Source: CAWICD01 sp052267165 (GTDB taxonomy: Bacteria > Vulcanimicrobiota > Vulcanimicrobiia > Vulcanimicrobiales > Vulcanimicrobiaceae). Taken from it: DNA of 64,000 nt. The position numbers and the translations under genes were made by a program. The stretch lies in contig JBKQHO010000039.1 of the NCBI GenBank assembly GCA_052267165.1, positions 372,001-436,000 of the forward strand. The letters are read 5' to 3'. Positions 26,496 through 35,855 of this stretch are shown in pieces. Below the pieces are notes generated by a model, which saw only the letters and a program-made list of their open reading frames with translations, searched no databases and was not told the origin of the DNA. The stretch's first letter is position 1. Each line of letters starts with the position of its first letter.

Positions 26496-27991
26496 TGCGC
26501 CGCTCCCTGATAAGGCCCTGGGAATACCATGTCGTGGTCGACGACGACGAGGAACGGATAGCCCCGCGGCACGTGGATGACGGGCGGCAGACTGAGCTGC
26601 TTTTGCGCGATCTGCGCGCCGACTTGGGCGATCTGCTGGCCGGCCGCGCCCGCCAAGAGTTGTCCAGCCGAAGGTACGACCGTTCCGGCGACCGTCGTTC
26701 CCGTCTGCGGCTGGCTCAGCTGGAGCCCCGCGGAGAGGATGCTCGAGAGCAGCGCGGTCGTGAACACGCTGGCGAAGTGATCGTCGGTCTTGCCGCCGAG
26801 GCCGGAGTAGCCTTCAGTATCCGCGCCGACCTGTTCGTGCAGATCGATGCTCGACGTGTCGGGGAAGATCAAGCGTTCCCAGGCGACCAGGATCCGGCTC
26901 TGGCCGGGCTGCACGTCGTTCTTGTAAACGCCGATCAAGCGCGAACCCTTGGGGACCAGTAGATAGCGGCCCGTGCGCGAGTCGAAGACGTCTTGACGCA
27001 CCTGCGCCGAGATGAGGCCCGGCTGCTCGGAATCGATACCGGTGATGAGCTCGGCCGGAATAACCGAGCTGGCGACGATCTCGAACTTGCTGCGGGCCGC
27101 GTAGCGTTGCGCGTCGAGGTAGTCGCTCGCATTGGCCGTTCCACCCTGCTGCAGCGAAGCACCGTGCGCATACTGGCCGAACGGCCCGGACAGGAACGCG
27201 TTGGAATTAGCGCCGGCCGCGTTTCCACCGGCACCCGGCGCTGCGGCACCGGCAGCCGGCGCGGACGCCGAAGGGACCATCGGGCTGTTTGCGGCGGCCG
27301 CATTGACGACGCTTCCCACGTTCGCGTCCTGCGCGACCACGTTGGAAGGAGCGGCAGGATGCGCGCCGCCGTCGCCGGCGCTGATCACGGCCGGGGCTTG
27401 ATTGGCGAGCTCGAGCTCCTGCGCGCGCTCGGCAGCCTTTTCCGCTCGCGCCTGTTCGGCGGCGCGAGCCCGCTCGAGCTTCGCCTCGGCTACGGGATCG
27501 ACGGGCGCGGCTGCGACTTGCAACTGCGCGGGCTGCGCGGCGTTCGAAGCCGCTCCGGTCGCGATGTTCGGGACGGCATTCGGAGCGCCGTTCGTCACGC
27601 CGTTCTGCGCGGCCGCGTCGTTCGCGTCCGGCGGAGTCGTGAGCACGAGGCCGGCCGGCACGTCCGGTCCTTTCTTGCCGGTTTCGGGCGCGCTTTGCGT
27701 CGTGTGCGAGGCGGGATCGACGATCGGCACGTTTGCGCCGAAGTGCCCCGTGTCTTGCGGCGCGGGCGCGGCGAACGCGACGTTCGAGTCGCCTGCCGCG
27801 CCGGCGCGCGGTTTGCTCGGCCGGTTCGCACCGACCAGAATCAGCGCGAACACGAGGAAGAGGACGATCGCGCCGAGACCCGCGGCGCGCGGGCCGATGC
27901 GGGTGACGCCGGTGATCTTGCCGCGCAGCCCCTTGTCGAGCGAGTCGGGCGAGGAAGGCGGCGTGGGGAGCGGTGCGTTGGTGCTAGGCAT
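26492..27991 (-). CDS. trbI: TrbI/VirB10 type IV secretion core protein
   Basis: Spans the envelope from inner membrane to outer-membrane pore. One membrane helix (AAGLGAIVLFLVFALILVGA), a long Ala/Pro-rich periplasmic linker (about residues 60-290, low complexity), then the conserved C-terminal beta domain: SVIPAELITGIDSEQPG, RYLLVPKGSRLIGVYKND and LPPVIHVPRGYPFLVVVDHD. ATG 27991 has AGGA 7 nt upstream; a second ATG further up overlaps trbG. 499 residues. Confidence 0.92.
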   Translation of the reverse strand: MPSTNAPLPTPPSSPDSLDKGLRGKITGVTRIGPRAAGLGAIVLFLVFALILVGANRPSKPRAGAAGDSNVAFAAPAPQDTGHFGANVPIVDPASHTTQSAPETGKKGPDVPAGLVLTTPPDANDAAAQNGVTNGAPNAVPNIATGAASNAAQPAQLQVAAAPVDPVAEAKLERARAAEQARAEKAAERAQELELANQAPAVISAGDGGAHPAAPSNVVAQDANVGSVVNAAAANSPMVPSASAPAAGAAAPGAGGNAAGANSNAFLSGPFGQYAHGASLQQGGTANASDYLDAQRYAARSKFEIVASSVIPAELITGIDSEQPGLISAQVRQDVFDSRTGRYLLVPKGSRLIGVYKNDVQPGQSRILVAWERLIFPDTSSIDLHEQVGADTEGYSGLGGKTDDHFASVFTTALLSSILSAGLQLSQPQTGTTVAGTVVPSAGQLLAGAAGQQIAQVGAQIAQKQLSLPPVIHVPRGYPFLVVVDHDMVFPGPYQGAAQ

Positions 27992-28004
27992 GGACGTTCC
28001 TCGC

Positions 28005-28805
28005 TTAAACATGATGGATCTCGACGAGTCGCTCGCCGCTGCCGTGCTTGCCCGTCCCCGCGTTGCTGATGAGCTCGAGACCGGACGGGACGCCGTCGAC
28101 GACGTAGACGGAATCGCTCACGCGGTAGTTGACGATCTGGTTGACGCCGTCGGGTGCCAGCGCGACGAGAATCGGCAGGTCGGACGGCAGCTTGTCGAAC
28201 TCGACGTAGGTATGCACGCCGTCGTTGTACACGCGCTGCGGAAGAATCTCTTTGGCGCCTGACACGCGGTAGTGCGTGTCGAGCTTGTCCTCGGCCACGA
28301 GCGGCAGTTGCGTCTGCGCGTCGGCCTTGCGCCGCGCCTCCACCTCGGCCGCGGCCTGCGCCGCCGCGGCTCGGGCCGCTTCTTCCTCGGCGGGGTAATA
28401 GAAGCCGATGCGCGGGTTCGTCCACGAGTTCGACGAGATCAGATCGACGTAGTAGAGGTGACGCGTCGTGGCGATGACGAGATTCGTGCTCAGGCCGGTT
28501 TCTTTGGGCTTGATCAGCACCAGCGGCGTCGCGCCGCTCGGTCCGCTGGGCGCGCTCGAGATGATCCAGCGCGCGGAGTCTCCGGTCGCGAGGGTGCTGA
28601 TCGCCTCGCCCGGCTGCAGCGTGACCGTGCAGACCGTGAGCGGAGCGCATGCGAGCTGCGGCGCCGCGCCCGGGAAGGGATACTGCACCGTGCCGTCCGC
28701 AGCCGTATGGGTGACGATCGGAACCGCCGCGTCGGCGGCGAACGGCCGGGTGAAGGCCAGCGCGGCTGCCAGTGCCACGCCTGCCAGGCGAACTGCGCGG
28801 CTCAT
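28005..28805 (-). CDS. trbG: TrbG/VirB9 type IV secretion outer-membrane complex protein
   Basis: Forms the outer ring with TrbI. Signal peptide ALAAALAFTRPFAADA, then the VirB9 N-domain (YPFPGAAPQLACAPLTVCTV, LQPGEAI, RHLYYVDLIS) and C-domain (HYRVSGAKEILPQRVYNDG, HTYVEFDKLPSDLPIL, NQIVNYRVSDSVYVVDGV). ATG 28805 overlaps the trbF stop (ATGA). 266 residues, slightly short of RP4 TrbG. Confidence 0.92.
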   Translation of the reverse strand: MSRAVRLAGVALAAALAFTRPFAADAAVPIVTHTAADGTVQYPFPGAAPQLACAPLTVCTVTLQPGEAISTLATGDSARWIISSAPSGPSGATPLVLIKPKETGLSTNLVIATTRHLYYVDLISSNSWTNPRIGFYYPAEEEAARAAAAQAAAEVEARRKADAQTQLPLVAEDKLDTHYRVSGAKEILPQRVYNDGVHTYVEFDKLPSDLPILVALAPDGVNQIVNYRVSDSVYVVDGVPSGLELISNAGTGKHGSGERLVEIHHV

Positions 28806-29503
28806 AGCTTCTTCGTCCAGTCGAGCGTGGTCACGTAGACGCCCAGCGGATTGCGCAGCAGCGTGGCCTCGTCGGTCGGCTGGTGGATCGTGATCCCGAT
28901 GTTGCCGACCCACTCCTGGGTTCCCGTGGTCTGCCCGTGCAGGTCGCGCAGCGTCTCCGTCCATTGTACCTGCCACGTCGTCGGGCTGATCGGCAGGAGC
29001 GAATCGACGTTGATCGTTACGGTCCCGTTGCGCGCCTCGTCGAAGGGCGAATGACCGCTGACGTACCAGTTGTCCAGGTATCCGCGCGCGGCCGAGCCGT
29101 CGGCGACCTCGCCGTACACTTGGTCGAGGTTCTGCTTCTCGACGACGCGGTCGGTGACGACGCTGCGCGCGTTCGTCAGCCAGTTCGCGATCTCGGCGCG
29201 CACGACGCGCTGATCGACCGGCTCGGCGCGATCGGCGACATGCACGCCGATCGGCAACCCGATCTTGTCGACCGCGACGACGTAGGGGACGAATTTCGTC
29301 TGCGCCGCGACGTAGCCCAGGGCCATGATCGCGACGATGATCGCGATCGCTTCCAGGATCGCGACGAGGCGCCAGTTGTAGGCGGACTGCAGGTGCGAGC
29401 CGTAGCGCTCGAACCACACGGTCGAGGCGTCGGTGTAGGCGTTTCCGGTTCCGCTTCCGTCGAGCAGCGCGGACGCCGAGCGGTTGGATCGAAAGAGCTT
29501 CAT
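28802..29503 (-). CDS. trbF: TrbF/VirB8 inner-membrane assembly factor
   Basis: Nucleation factor of the channel, 233 residues. A short cytoplasmic N-terminus (NAYTDASTVWFERYGSHLQS), one membrane helix (VAILEAIAIIVAIMALGYVA), and a periplasmic NTF2-like domain with KFVPYVVAVDK, RVVRAEIANWLTNAR and WQVQWTETLRD. CAGGAG before the ATG supports this start. Last four bases shared with trbG. Confidence 0.9.
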   Translation of the reverse strand: MKLFRSNRSASALLDGSGTGNAYTDASTVWFERYGSHLQSAYNWRLVAILEAIAIIVAIMALGYVAAQTKFVPYVVAVDKIGLPIGVHVADRAEPVDQRVVRAEIANWLTNARSVVTDRVVEKQNLDQVYGEVADGSAARGYLDNWYVSGHSPFDEARNGTVTINVDSLLPISPTTWQVQWTETLRDLHGQTTGTQEWVGNIGITIHQPTDEATLLRNPLGVYVTTLDWTKKL

Positions 29504-29525
29504 GTCGATATCTCCTGGTGCGGCG

Positions 29526-30314
29526 TCAGCTGGGGTCGAGCTCGGCGATTTTCGTAAACCGCCCGAACGGGAGCTTGAGCGCGGGGAAGAGCCGGTTATG
29601 CAGGTTCTTGCTGTCGAAATTAACGACGGCTTTCGCAGCGTAGTAGACTTGCGTCGTCTGCGTGCTGGTCGTGGTCTTCGTGCTTGTCAGTGCCGCGATC
29701 GCGGCGGGAACGGGCGTCGTCGTTGTCTTGTTGATCGTCAGCGTGGCGAAGAGCAGATACGGCGCGTCGTACGTCAGGTCCGCACAGGCCCAATTGCCCG
29801 ACGAGTCGGTCGTAGTCGTCTCGATGTACGGCGCCAGACGCTGCGCGAGTGCCGCGAAATTTTGGGAGTCGTTTTGAACTTGAAAGAAATTCGACGGCGG
29901 CGCCGAGGGGGCGCCGCCGGGGACGCCGTTCTTATTCGCCCGTTGGGCCGCTTGGAGTGCCTGTTGCCGGAGGACTTGCTGCTCTTCGAAGGCGAGATAC
30001 GAGCGCCCGTCGGTGGAATTCGGAATCACCTGGATCGTCGTGCTGGCCTGCGTAGGGGACGAACTCGAGATCGGGAACATACCGTAGACGGAGGCGCTAA
30101 AATTTTGATTGGAAGTGCAGCTCAGCGCCTGGGGCGGCTGCGTCGGGGCAGGCGAGGGCGGGGTCGCGGTGACGATGCTCGGAGTCGGCGTGGCGTTGAC
30201 GATTTGCGAGGGCGCCGACGTAGCGGCGGAGGCGCCCGAAGGCGCCAGACCGCCGGCGATGCCGGCGACCATTGCGACGCCGGCGAGAGCAGAGTAGAGC
30301 TTGTGCGAGTTCAC
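29526..30314 (-). CDS. secreted protein of the Trb operon, unknown
   Basis: 262 residues, GTG start with GGAGGA upstream. Signal peptide (LYSALAGVAMVAGIAGGLAP, cut near GASA), then a Thr/Pro-rich linker, then a region with one Cys pair (SCTSN and NWACADLTYD) and a Thr-rich beta-like C-terminus. A helical stretch (FEEQQVLRQQALQAAQRANK) is the only part that recalls the VirB5/TrbJ pilus-tip family, but no family match is clear. It lies exactly between trbL and trbF, where trbJ/trbK lie in other trb operons, so a minor pilus or periplasmic component is the reasonable guess. Confidence 0.55.
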   Translation of the reverse strand: MNSHKLYSALAGVAMVAGIAGGLAPSGASAATSAPSQIVNATPTPSIVTATPPSPAPTQPPQALSCTSNQNFSASVYGMFPISSSSPTQASTTIQVIPNSTDGRSYLAFEEQQVLRQQALQAAQRANKNGVPGGAPSAPPSNFFQVQNDSQNFAALAQRLAPYIETTTTDSSGNWACADLTYDAPYLLFATLTINKTTTTPVPAAIAALTSTKTTTSTQTTQVYYAAKAVVNFDSKNLHNRLFPALKLPFGRFTKIAELDPS

Positions 30315-30829
30315 GGAGTTCCTCCAAGATTAGTCCAGCCGACGATTGCGGCGTCATAGGTAGCCCCGACCGTCGCCGAGGCGGCGTAGATTTGCAAGCT
30401 GCGCGGGTCCAAAGCGGACTGCTGTGCGCCCGCGCTTTGCGAGACGAATGCGACCGTGAGATAGCGGCCCGGGCTCAACCCGCCGCAGCGGAAGCTGCCG
30501 TCGGACGCGACCGGTGCGCGGCGCATCGAAGCCAGTGCCGAGCTCGCCGTAGAAGCGAAGTCGGTGCCGTGCGCGACGAGCGCGAGCGCTTCGCCGGGCG
30601 AGCGGCGCGCAGCGAGCAGCGTGCGCAGCTGCCCGAGATAACGCTCGCCGACCGGCGTGTCGGGGAGCACGCCGAGCCGCGCGGCCTCGCCCAGCGAAAG
30701 GCCGGTGAAGCGTCCGAGGATCGCATGCGGACCGCTGCCGCAGGCGTTTCCGTCCGCCGCCTGCGCGCTCGCCGTTGCGAGCGCGCAGGCGAGGACGGCT
30801 CCCATGCCCGATGCAAGAAGGCGGCGCAT
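30311..30829 (-). CDS. secreted protein of the Trb operon, unknown
   Basis: 172 residues with a clear signal peptide (LLASGMGAVLACALATASAQ, cleavage AQA-AD). The mature part has two Cys (NACGSG, FRCGGLSPG), a segment GSFRCGGLSPGRYLTVAFVS that reads like a carboxypeptidase-regulatory or Cna-B type beta domain, and ends at the next gene's GTG (GTGA overlap). It shares one base with trbL (TGATG). Position suggests a structural or entry-exclusion type role; no family was recognised. Confidence 0.55.
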   Translation of the reverse strand: MRRLLASGMGAVLACALATASAQAADGNACGSGPHAILGRFTGLSLGEAARLGVLPDTPVGERYLGQLRTLLAARRSPGEALALVAHGTDFASTASSALASMRRAPVASDGSFRCGGLSPGRYLTVAFVSQSAGAQQSALDPRSLQIYAASATVGATYDAAIVGWTNLGGTP

Positions 30830-32472
30830 CAGACGTTCACCCGAATCGAGACCGCGCCGGTCGAACCGTGATCCTGCGACGGAATCGTCTTGCCGATATC
30901 CGCCGCCAGCCGAGCGCCGGTGTCGAACGGGCTGCGCGCGGCCTTCTCGATCGCCTTCCCGAGTGGGCTCTCCTGCTGCTTGTTCGAGAGCGCAGCGACG
31001 CTCTGCAAACGAGTTAGCCGAGAAAGCTTCGAGAAGTTCGGGTTGCGGACGAGGCTCTCGAGGTCGCCCTTTCCGAGCTTGCGGATCGCTTCGGGCGTGA
31101 CGTTGGCCTTGAGCTGGCTCGCATCCATGCGTGCGATCTCGGCCGCCGAGTTGAAGAACGGACTATTCGGCGAAGGGCTCTCGGGCGTCCGGCTCGCCGG
31201 AGAACCGACGTTGCCGTTCGAGTCGGAGGAAGGGCCGCCGGTCGGCGTGAGCTTCTCGCTGCCGAGCGGAGTCGTGGGCGCTTCTTTGACCTCGTCGCCC
31301 TGCGAGCGCGTTCCGCTCTGCAGGCTGATGGAGCTGTTGCCTTCGGAGCCGCCGTCTTCGGAGTCGTTCCCATCGCCGCCGGAGCCTTTGCCGCTCGAGC
31401 CGCGTCCGGCGATTCGGTTGTTTCGCGCCGTCAGGCCTGCAGCGCCGGCCGCCGAGACGGCGCCGCCGGCAGCTTTGAGGCCGGCGCCCGCGAGCCCCGC
31501 GAACTGTCCGGCGAATTGACCGAACGAGCTGTTCGACGAGCCACTGATGATCGAGGCGGCGAACTGCGGCGCGGAGTAGGCGATGATCGAAGCGACCAGC
31601 GCGACGAACCCGCCGAGTAACGGAATGGCGTTGTACGCCTGCACCGTCGAGTCGAGCGGCTCGATCAAGCCGATGCAGATGTAGACCATCATGAGCTTGA
31701 CGCCGACGCTGACCGCGTAGCTGTAGTACTTTTCGCCGATACCGGCCGTCCAGCGCGAGCCGAGCGCACCCGTCACGATGATGCCGGCCGCCGTCACGAT
31801 GTACGCCTCGACGATCGCTAGGGCGAGCGTTCCGGCGAGGAAGGCGTAGGCGCTGACCGTGATGACCGCGGTCATGGCCTCGAGGTCGATGAGGCCGGTC
31901 AACAGATTGGAGAATCCGGTCGCGAAGAACTCGTCGGGGACCGCTCCAAGTGTACCGGCTAAGGTGATGGAGGGCGCGGCATTCTTCAGGCCCTCGGTCA
32001 AGATGCTGAACGGGTCGGTCGCGATCGTCGTGCCGGCGACCGCGCTACCGGCCGTTGTTCCGATTTGCACGAAGGAGCCGATGATCGTGGTCGCGATGCC
32101 GAAGCCGTTGACGACGAAGACCCAGTAGACCAGGCTGAAGACGATGGTCTTCTGCGTCATCTGCACGAATAGCTCGGCGAGATCGCTGCGGCCGTTCAGC
32201 AGCGCCTGGATCACCGTCCAAGCGATGTCGATCACGACCAGCAATGCGAAGAGGTCCGTCGCGTAGCCGCTGATCGTGCTCTCAATGGTCGCTGCCTGCG
32301 ATCCGAGCGAGTTGAAGAGCGACCCGGGATCGGGCAGCGCCGCCGACGCGGGGTTGAGACTCGGGATCGTTCCGGCCGGTCCGGCTGCGAGCGCGACGCT
32401 CGGCGCGGCTGCGGCCGCGGCGATCGCCAGCACGCCGAGCACGACGAAGCCGAGATTGACGCGGTGCTTCAT
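30829..32472 (-). CDS. trbL: TrbL/VirB6 polytopic channel protein
   Basis: Signal peptide followed by five to six membrane helices (about residues 60-300: ATDLFALLVVIDIAWTVIQA, QKTIVFSLVYWVFVVNGF, TAVITVSAYAFLAGTLALAI, YSYAVSVGVKLMMVYICIGL, GGFVALVASIIAYSAPQ). The C-terminal 220 residues are cytoplasm-like, Ser/Gly/Pro-rich and poorly conserved, as is usual in TrbL. ATG 32472 overlaps the trbE stop (ATGA); an open frame continues upstream but is a shadow of trbE. Confidence 0.88.
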   Translation of the reverse strand: MKHRVNLGFVVLGVLAIAAAAAAPSVALAAGPAGTIPSLNPASAALPDPGSLFNSLGSQAATIESTISGYATDLFALLVVIDIAWTVIQALLNGRSDLAELFVQMTQKTIVFSLVYWVFVVNGFGIATTIIGSFVQIGTTAGSAVAGTTIATDPFSILTEGLKNAAPSITLAGTLGAVPDEFFATGFSNLLTGLIDLEAMTAVITVSAYAFLAGTLALAIVEAYIVTAAGIIVTGALGSRWTAGIGEKYYSYAVSVGVKLMMVYICIGLIEPLDSTVQAYNAIPLLGGFVALVASIIAYSAPQFAASIISGSSNSSFGQFAGQFAGLAGAGLKAAGGAVSAAGAAGLTARNNRIAGRGSSGKGSGGDGNDSEDGGSEGNSSISLQSGTRSQGDEVKEAPTTPLGSEKLTPTGGPSSDSNGNVGSPASRTPESPSPNSPFFNSAAEIARMDASQLKANVTPEAIRKLGKGDLESLVRNPNFSKLSRLTRLQSVAALSNKQQESPLGKAIEKAARSPFDTGARLAADIGKTIPSQDHGSTGAVSIRVNV

Positions 32473-35168
32473 CGCACGCCCGCCGCTTCGAGCAGACGTG
32501 CCTCGCCGGCGGCCACGCGCAGCGCGTGCCGCTCGAGCCAGCGCTCCGCTTCGGCGTCCCGGCCGTTCAAGCGCATCCATTCGGCCGGCCACGTCTCGCG
32601 ATGGCGGGCCATCGTATCGTAAGCGCGCTGCGGTTCGTTGGGATCGATCCAGTGCGCGGCGGCGACTTTGAGGTTGCGCTGCCAGAGCCACTCGGCCGGC
32701 CAGTCGTACGGGCCGTAGGTCTCGGCGAACGAGCGGATCGCTGCGAGATCTTCCTTGCCGCTCGCGCCCAAGAAGCTGAGCGCGATCGGCCCCAGGCCGA
32801 GGTCGAAGAGCCGCTGGCCGAGCGGGCTCGTGTAGTAGTATTGCCGCTTCGGGACGGCGCCCGCGAGAATTTGGATCTGCCGTTCGGTCAGTCCGATCTT
32901 CTTGTACGCGGCGCTCGCATTCTCGCTGCGCGCCTCGGGATTCGGCAAGAAGATCTTGGTCGGGCACGATTCGAGGATCGCGGCCGTGATCGGCTTGTCG
33001 AGCACGTCGCTGACGCTCTGGGTCGCGAAGATGACGGCCGCGTTCTTCTTGCGGAGCGTCTTGAGCCAGTCGCGAATCTTCTCGGCGAAGAGCGGATTGT
33101 CGATCAGCGTCCAGGCTTCGTCGAGGACGATCAGCGTGGGCCGCCCATCGAGCCGCTGCTCGAGGCGATGGAACAGATAGAGCAGCACGGGTGCGACGTT
33201 GCGGGCGGCGTTCGCGCCGTCCATGAGGTGCTCGAGCTCGAAGACCTGGAAGGCGTCGTCGCGCAGATGGTCGACGCGCGAGTCCAGGAGCGATCCGAGC
33301 GGGCCGTCGAGCGTGTAGCGGCTCAAGGCGCTGCGCAGCTCTTCGTGCTGCAGCGGTCCGCTCAGCAGGTCGGTCAGCGTGCGGCTTTCACTCTCGGCCA
33401 GCAGTCCCAGCGCGTGGTGCAGCGCGCGGCGGTGACTCGGCGTGACGCGGATGCCTTGCAGCTCGACGAGCGTTTCGAGCCATTCGTTGGCCCAGGCGCG
33501 CTCCGATTCGTCGTCGACGTGCTGCAGCGGGCAGAAGCTCAGCGTCTCGAGCGCCCCCATGATGTCGTAGTGCTGGCCGCCGGCGGCGCGCACCAGTGGA
33601 TACGCCGAGTAGCCCTTGTCGAAGAAGAACACTTGCGCGTTCTCGTAGCGGAACTGCGAGGCGGCGAGGAAGCACAGCAGGGTCGACTTGCCGGCGCCGG
33701 TCGGGCCCAGCACCAGCGTGTGGCCGACGTCGCCGACGTGCAGGTTGAGCCGGAACGGCGTCGCGCCGCTGGTCGCCGCGAACGCGAGGGGCGGGCTATT
33801 CTGCGGATAGAACGGACAGGGATTGCGCTCGAGCCCGGCCCAGACCGCCGAGAGCGGCAGGAAGTCGGCGACGTTTTTGGTGTGCACGAGCGGCTTGCGC
33901 ACGTTGGAGTAACCGTTGCCGGGGTGCGTTCCGAGGAACGCTTCGACCGCGTTGACGTCTTCGATGCGCGCGTTGAAACCGAGGTTGAAGAGCAGCTTGA
34001 CGACCTCCCGGGCCCGCTCGTCGGCGACGGCCGGGTCGATATCCGAGACGACGATCGTGCTGGTGTAGTAGCCGAAACGCACGACGTCGGCCGCGAGGTC
34101 GTCGATGGCCGCCTGCGCGTCTTCGGCCATGCGCAGGGCCTCGTTGTTTTCCGCAGGAGCGCTTCCGCCCGGCGCGCCGACCAGCGAACGCAACGACTGG
34201 CGGCCGGCGAACCATTTCTTGCGATAGGTCTCGAGCCGCTTGCGAGCTTCGAAGGTGTCCAGAAAGACGAAGCGGTTCGACCAGCGATAGGGCATCGCCA
34301 GGCGGTTGAGCGCTTCGAGGATGCCGGGATAGCTCTCGTTCGGGAAACCCGTGATCGCGATCGTGCGCAGGTGGCGGGCCCCGACGCGCGGCTTGAGGCC
34401 GCCGAAGAAGTCCACGCCGCCGATGAGCGCATCGAGATAGAACGGGACGTTGGGCCGGCGCAGCGGGTGATCGGCGTCGGTGACGCAGACGTTGAGGTGC
34501 GTCAGCAGATCGTCGATCGTGTACTCGTGGCCGTTTGTGTCGCGCTCGACGTGGGAGCGCAGACGGCGCAGGCGCAGCGAGGTGAACAGGTTGTCCTCGA
34601 TGTCCTGCAGCGTCTTGCGAAACGTTTGGAGCGCGCGGTCCGTCGAGCCGTCGCCCTTGGGCTTGTCGCCCTCGACGAGGAAGTCGGTCAGCTTGTCCTC
34701 GCGGTCGGACGGCGGAAGGTAGGTGAGCACCAGGACGTAGCGGGTCGCGAAGTGCGCGCCTTCCGCTTGGCTCTGCAGGCGGCGCTCTTCGTCGATGAGC
34801 GCGGTCGTGCGGTCGCCGAAGTGACCGCCTTCCGCGTACTGCATGACCGGAAAGCGGATTGCGTCGACGTGCATCATCCAACCCGTGCCGCGGCGGCACA
34901 GCGCCGCGTTGACCCGTTCGGAGAGGGTGTCGAGTTCCGCCGCGCTCACGGAGTCGAGGTCGTTGCCGCGGTATTCCCAGCCCGCCAGCAACGCGCCGTC
35001 CTTGTTGAGGACGATGCCGTCGTCGACCAGCGCGGCATAGACGAGAACGTCCGAGTAGCCTTTGAGCTTGGTGCGGAACTCGCGAACCGTCGTCAGGCTC
35101 TGCCCGCGCAGCCCGAAGAAGAGCAGCGCGAAGCAGGCGAAGATTCCGAGGACTGTGAGCAGAACCAT
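32469..35168 (-). CDS. trbE: TrbE/VirB4 secretion ATPase
   Basis: Energises pilus assembly and substrate transfer. One N-terminal membrane helix (LLTVLGIFACFALLFFGL), the CagE/TrbE N-domain, then the motor with Walker A LGPTGAGKSTLL near residue 488 and Walker B PTLIVLDEAWTLID, followed by IFATQSVSDVLD. ATG 35168 is preferred: GAAGGG is 9 nt upstream. A TTG at 35177 overlaps the trbD stop and has no spacing for a ribosome site. About 899 residues. Confidence 0.93.
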   Translation of the reverse strand: MVLLTVLGIFACFALLFFGLRGQSLTTVREFRTKLKGYSDVLVYAALVDDGIVLNKDGALLAGWEYRGNDLDSVSAAELDTLSERVNAALCRRGTGWMMHVDAIRFPVMQYAEGGHFGDRTTALIDEERRLQSQAEGAHFATRYVLVLTYLPPSDREDKLTDFLVEGDKPKGDGSTDRALQTFRKTLQDIEDNLFTSLRLRRLRSHVERDTNGHEYTIDDLLTHLNVCVTDADHPLRRPNVPFYLDALIGGVDFFGGLKPRVGARHLRTIAITGFPNESYPGILEALNRLAMPYRWSNRFVFLDTFEARKRLETYRKKWFAGRQSLRSLVGAPGGSAPAENNEALRMAEDAQAAIDDLAADVVRFGYYTSTIVVSDIDPAVADERAREVVKLLFNLGFNARIEDVNAVEAFLGTHPGNGYSNVRKPLVHTKNVADFLPLSAVWAGLERNPCPFYPQNSPPLAFAATSGATPFRLNLHVGDVGHTLVLGPTGAGKSTLLCFLAASQFRYENAQVFFFDKGYSAYPLVRAAGGQHYDIMGALETLSFCPLQHVDDESERAWANEWLETLVELQGIRVTPSHRRALHHALGLLAESESRTLTDLLSGPLQHEELRSALSRYTLDGPLGSLLDSRVDHLRDDAFQVFELEHLMDGANAARNVAPVLLYLFHRLEQRLDGRPTLIVLDEAWTLIDNPLFAEKIRDWLKTLRKKNAAVIFATQSVSDVLDKPITAAILESCPTKIFLPNPEARSENASAAYKKIGLTERQIQILAGAVPKRQYYYTSPLGQRLFDLGLGPIALSFLGASGKEDLAAIRSFAETYGPYDWPAEWLWQRNLKVAAAHWIDPNEPQRAYDTMARHRETWPAEWMRLNGRDAEAERWLERHALRVAAGEARLLEAAGVR

Positions 35169-35173
35169 TGACG

Positions 35174-35488
35174 TCAACCCTTCTGGTTTCTCTTGATTTC
35201 GGGATCGGGTGCGCTGATGTGCGGGTGCGCGACGTAGTAGATGCGCTTGTTCACGTGGCGAACGTACACGCGTGACAGCTCGGGATCGTGCTTGGCCATG
35301 CGCTGGAAGACTGCCAGCGAGACCAGCCAGAAGGCGACGCCGATGGCTCCGATCGTCACGCTGCCGAGCGAGAAGATCAGGACCGCTGCAATCATCCCCG
35401 AACTGAGCACGAGCGTACGCTCGCCGCCGAGAACCAACTGCGGCCGGAGCAGGGACTGTCGAATGGGGCTCCGTGCCGGGCCTGACAT
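35174..35488 (-). CDS. trbD: TrbD/VirB3 inner-membrane protein
   Basis: 104 residues with the family layout: short Pro/Arg-rich head (PIRQSLLRPQLVLGGER), two adjacent membrane helices (TLVLSSGMIAAVLIFSLGSV and IGAIGVAFWLVSLAVFQ), then RMAKHDPELSRVYVRHV, a typical VirB3 tail leading to VirB4. Starts 1 nt after the trbC stop. Confidence 0.9.
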   Translation of the reverse strand: MSGPARSPIRQSLLRPQLVLGGERTLVLSSGMIAAVLIFSLGSVTIGAIGVAFWLVSLAVFQRMAKHDPELSRVYVRHVNKRIYYVAHPHISAPDPEIKRNQKG

Positions 35489-35489
35489 G

Positions 35490-35855
35490 TTACAGCACGG
35501 CTCCTGACGCGGTGCCGATGAAGGTGCTGGCGAACGAGCCGGCGCCGACCAGGAAGGCGATCGCGATGACGATCATCAGGAGACGCTTGGCGAAGGCGCC
35601 GAGGTCCTCGCCGAACACGAGCGCGAGGCCCGCGACGAAGATGGCGATGATCGAGATGTACTTGGCGACGCTGCCCGTCAGGAAGCCGGAGAGCTGGCCG
35701 AGCGGGCCGTCCCACGGAAGCGTGCCGCCGCCGGTGCTGCCGCCACCGCCGGTGGTCGAGGCCATCGCGGCCGAGCTGATCGCGAGCACGAGAACGGAGC
35801 TGAGAACAGGGATCGAAGCGGAGACGAGGTTGCGGTAGTTCAGACGGGTCTTCAT
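35490..35855 (-). CDS. trbC: TrbC/VirB2 pilin
   Basis: Major pilin, 121 residues: signal peptide (SIPVLSSVLVLAISSAAMAS), a Gly-rich mature N-terminus, and two membrane helices (KYISIIAIFVAGLALVF and RLLMIVIAIAFLVGAGSFAS) joined by EDLGAFAK. Cleavage after AMA is likely. TraF at the end of this operon would be the maturation enzyme. Overlaps trbB (ATGA). Confidence 0.9.
   Translation of the reverse strand: MKTRLNYRNLVSASIPVLSSVLVLAISSAAMASTTGGGGSTGGGTLPWDGPLGQLSGFLTGSVAKYISIIAIFVAGLALVFGEDLGAFAKRLLMIVIAIAFLVGAGSFASTFIGTASGAVL

Noticed and set aside
32526..35171. Very long open frame (881 codons) on the plus strand antisense to trbE
   Set aside because: Translation is Arg/Glu/Val-rich without domains and mirrors the codon structure of trbE; long antisense frames are expected at this GC content. 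The same holds for many other long shadows, e.g. 12520-14970 opposite ftsH.
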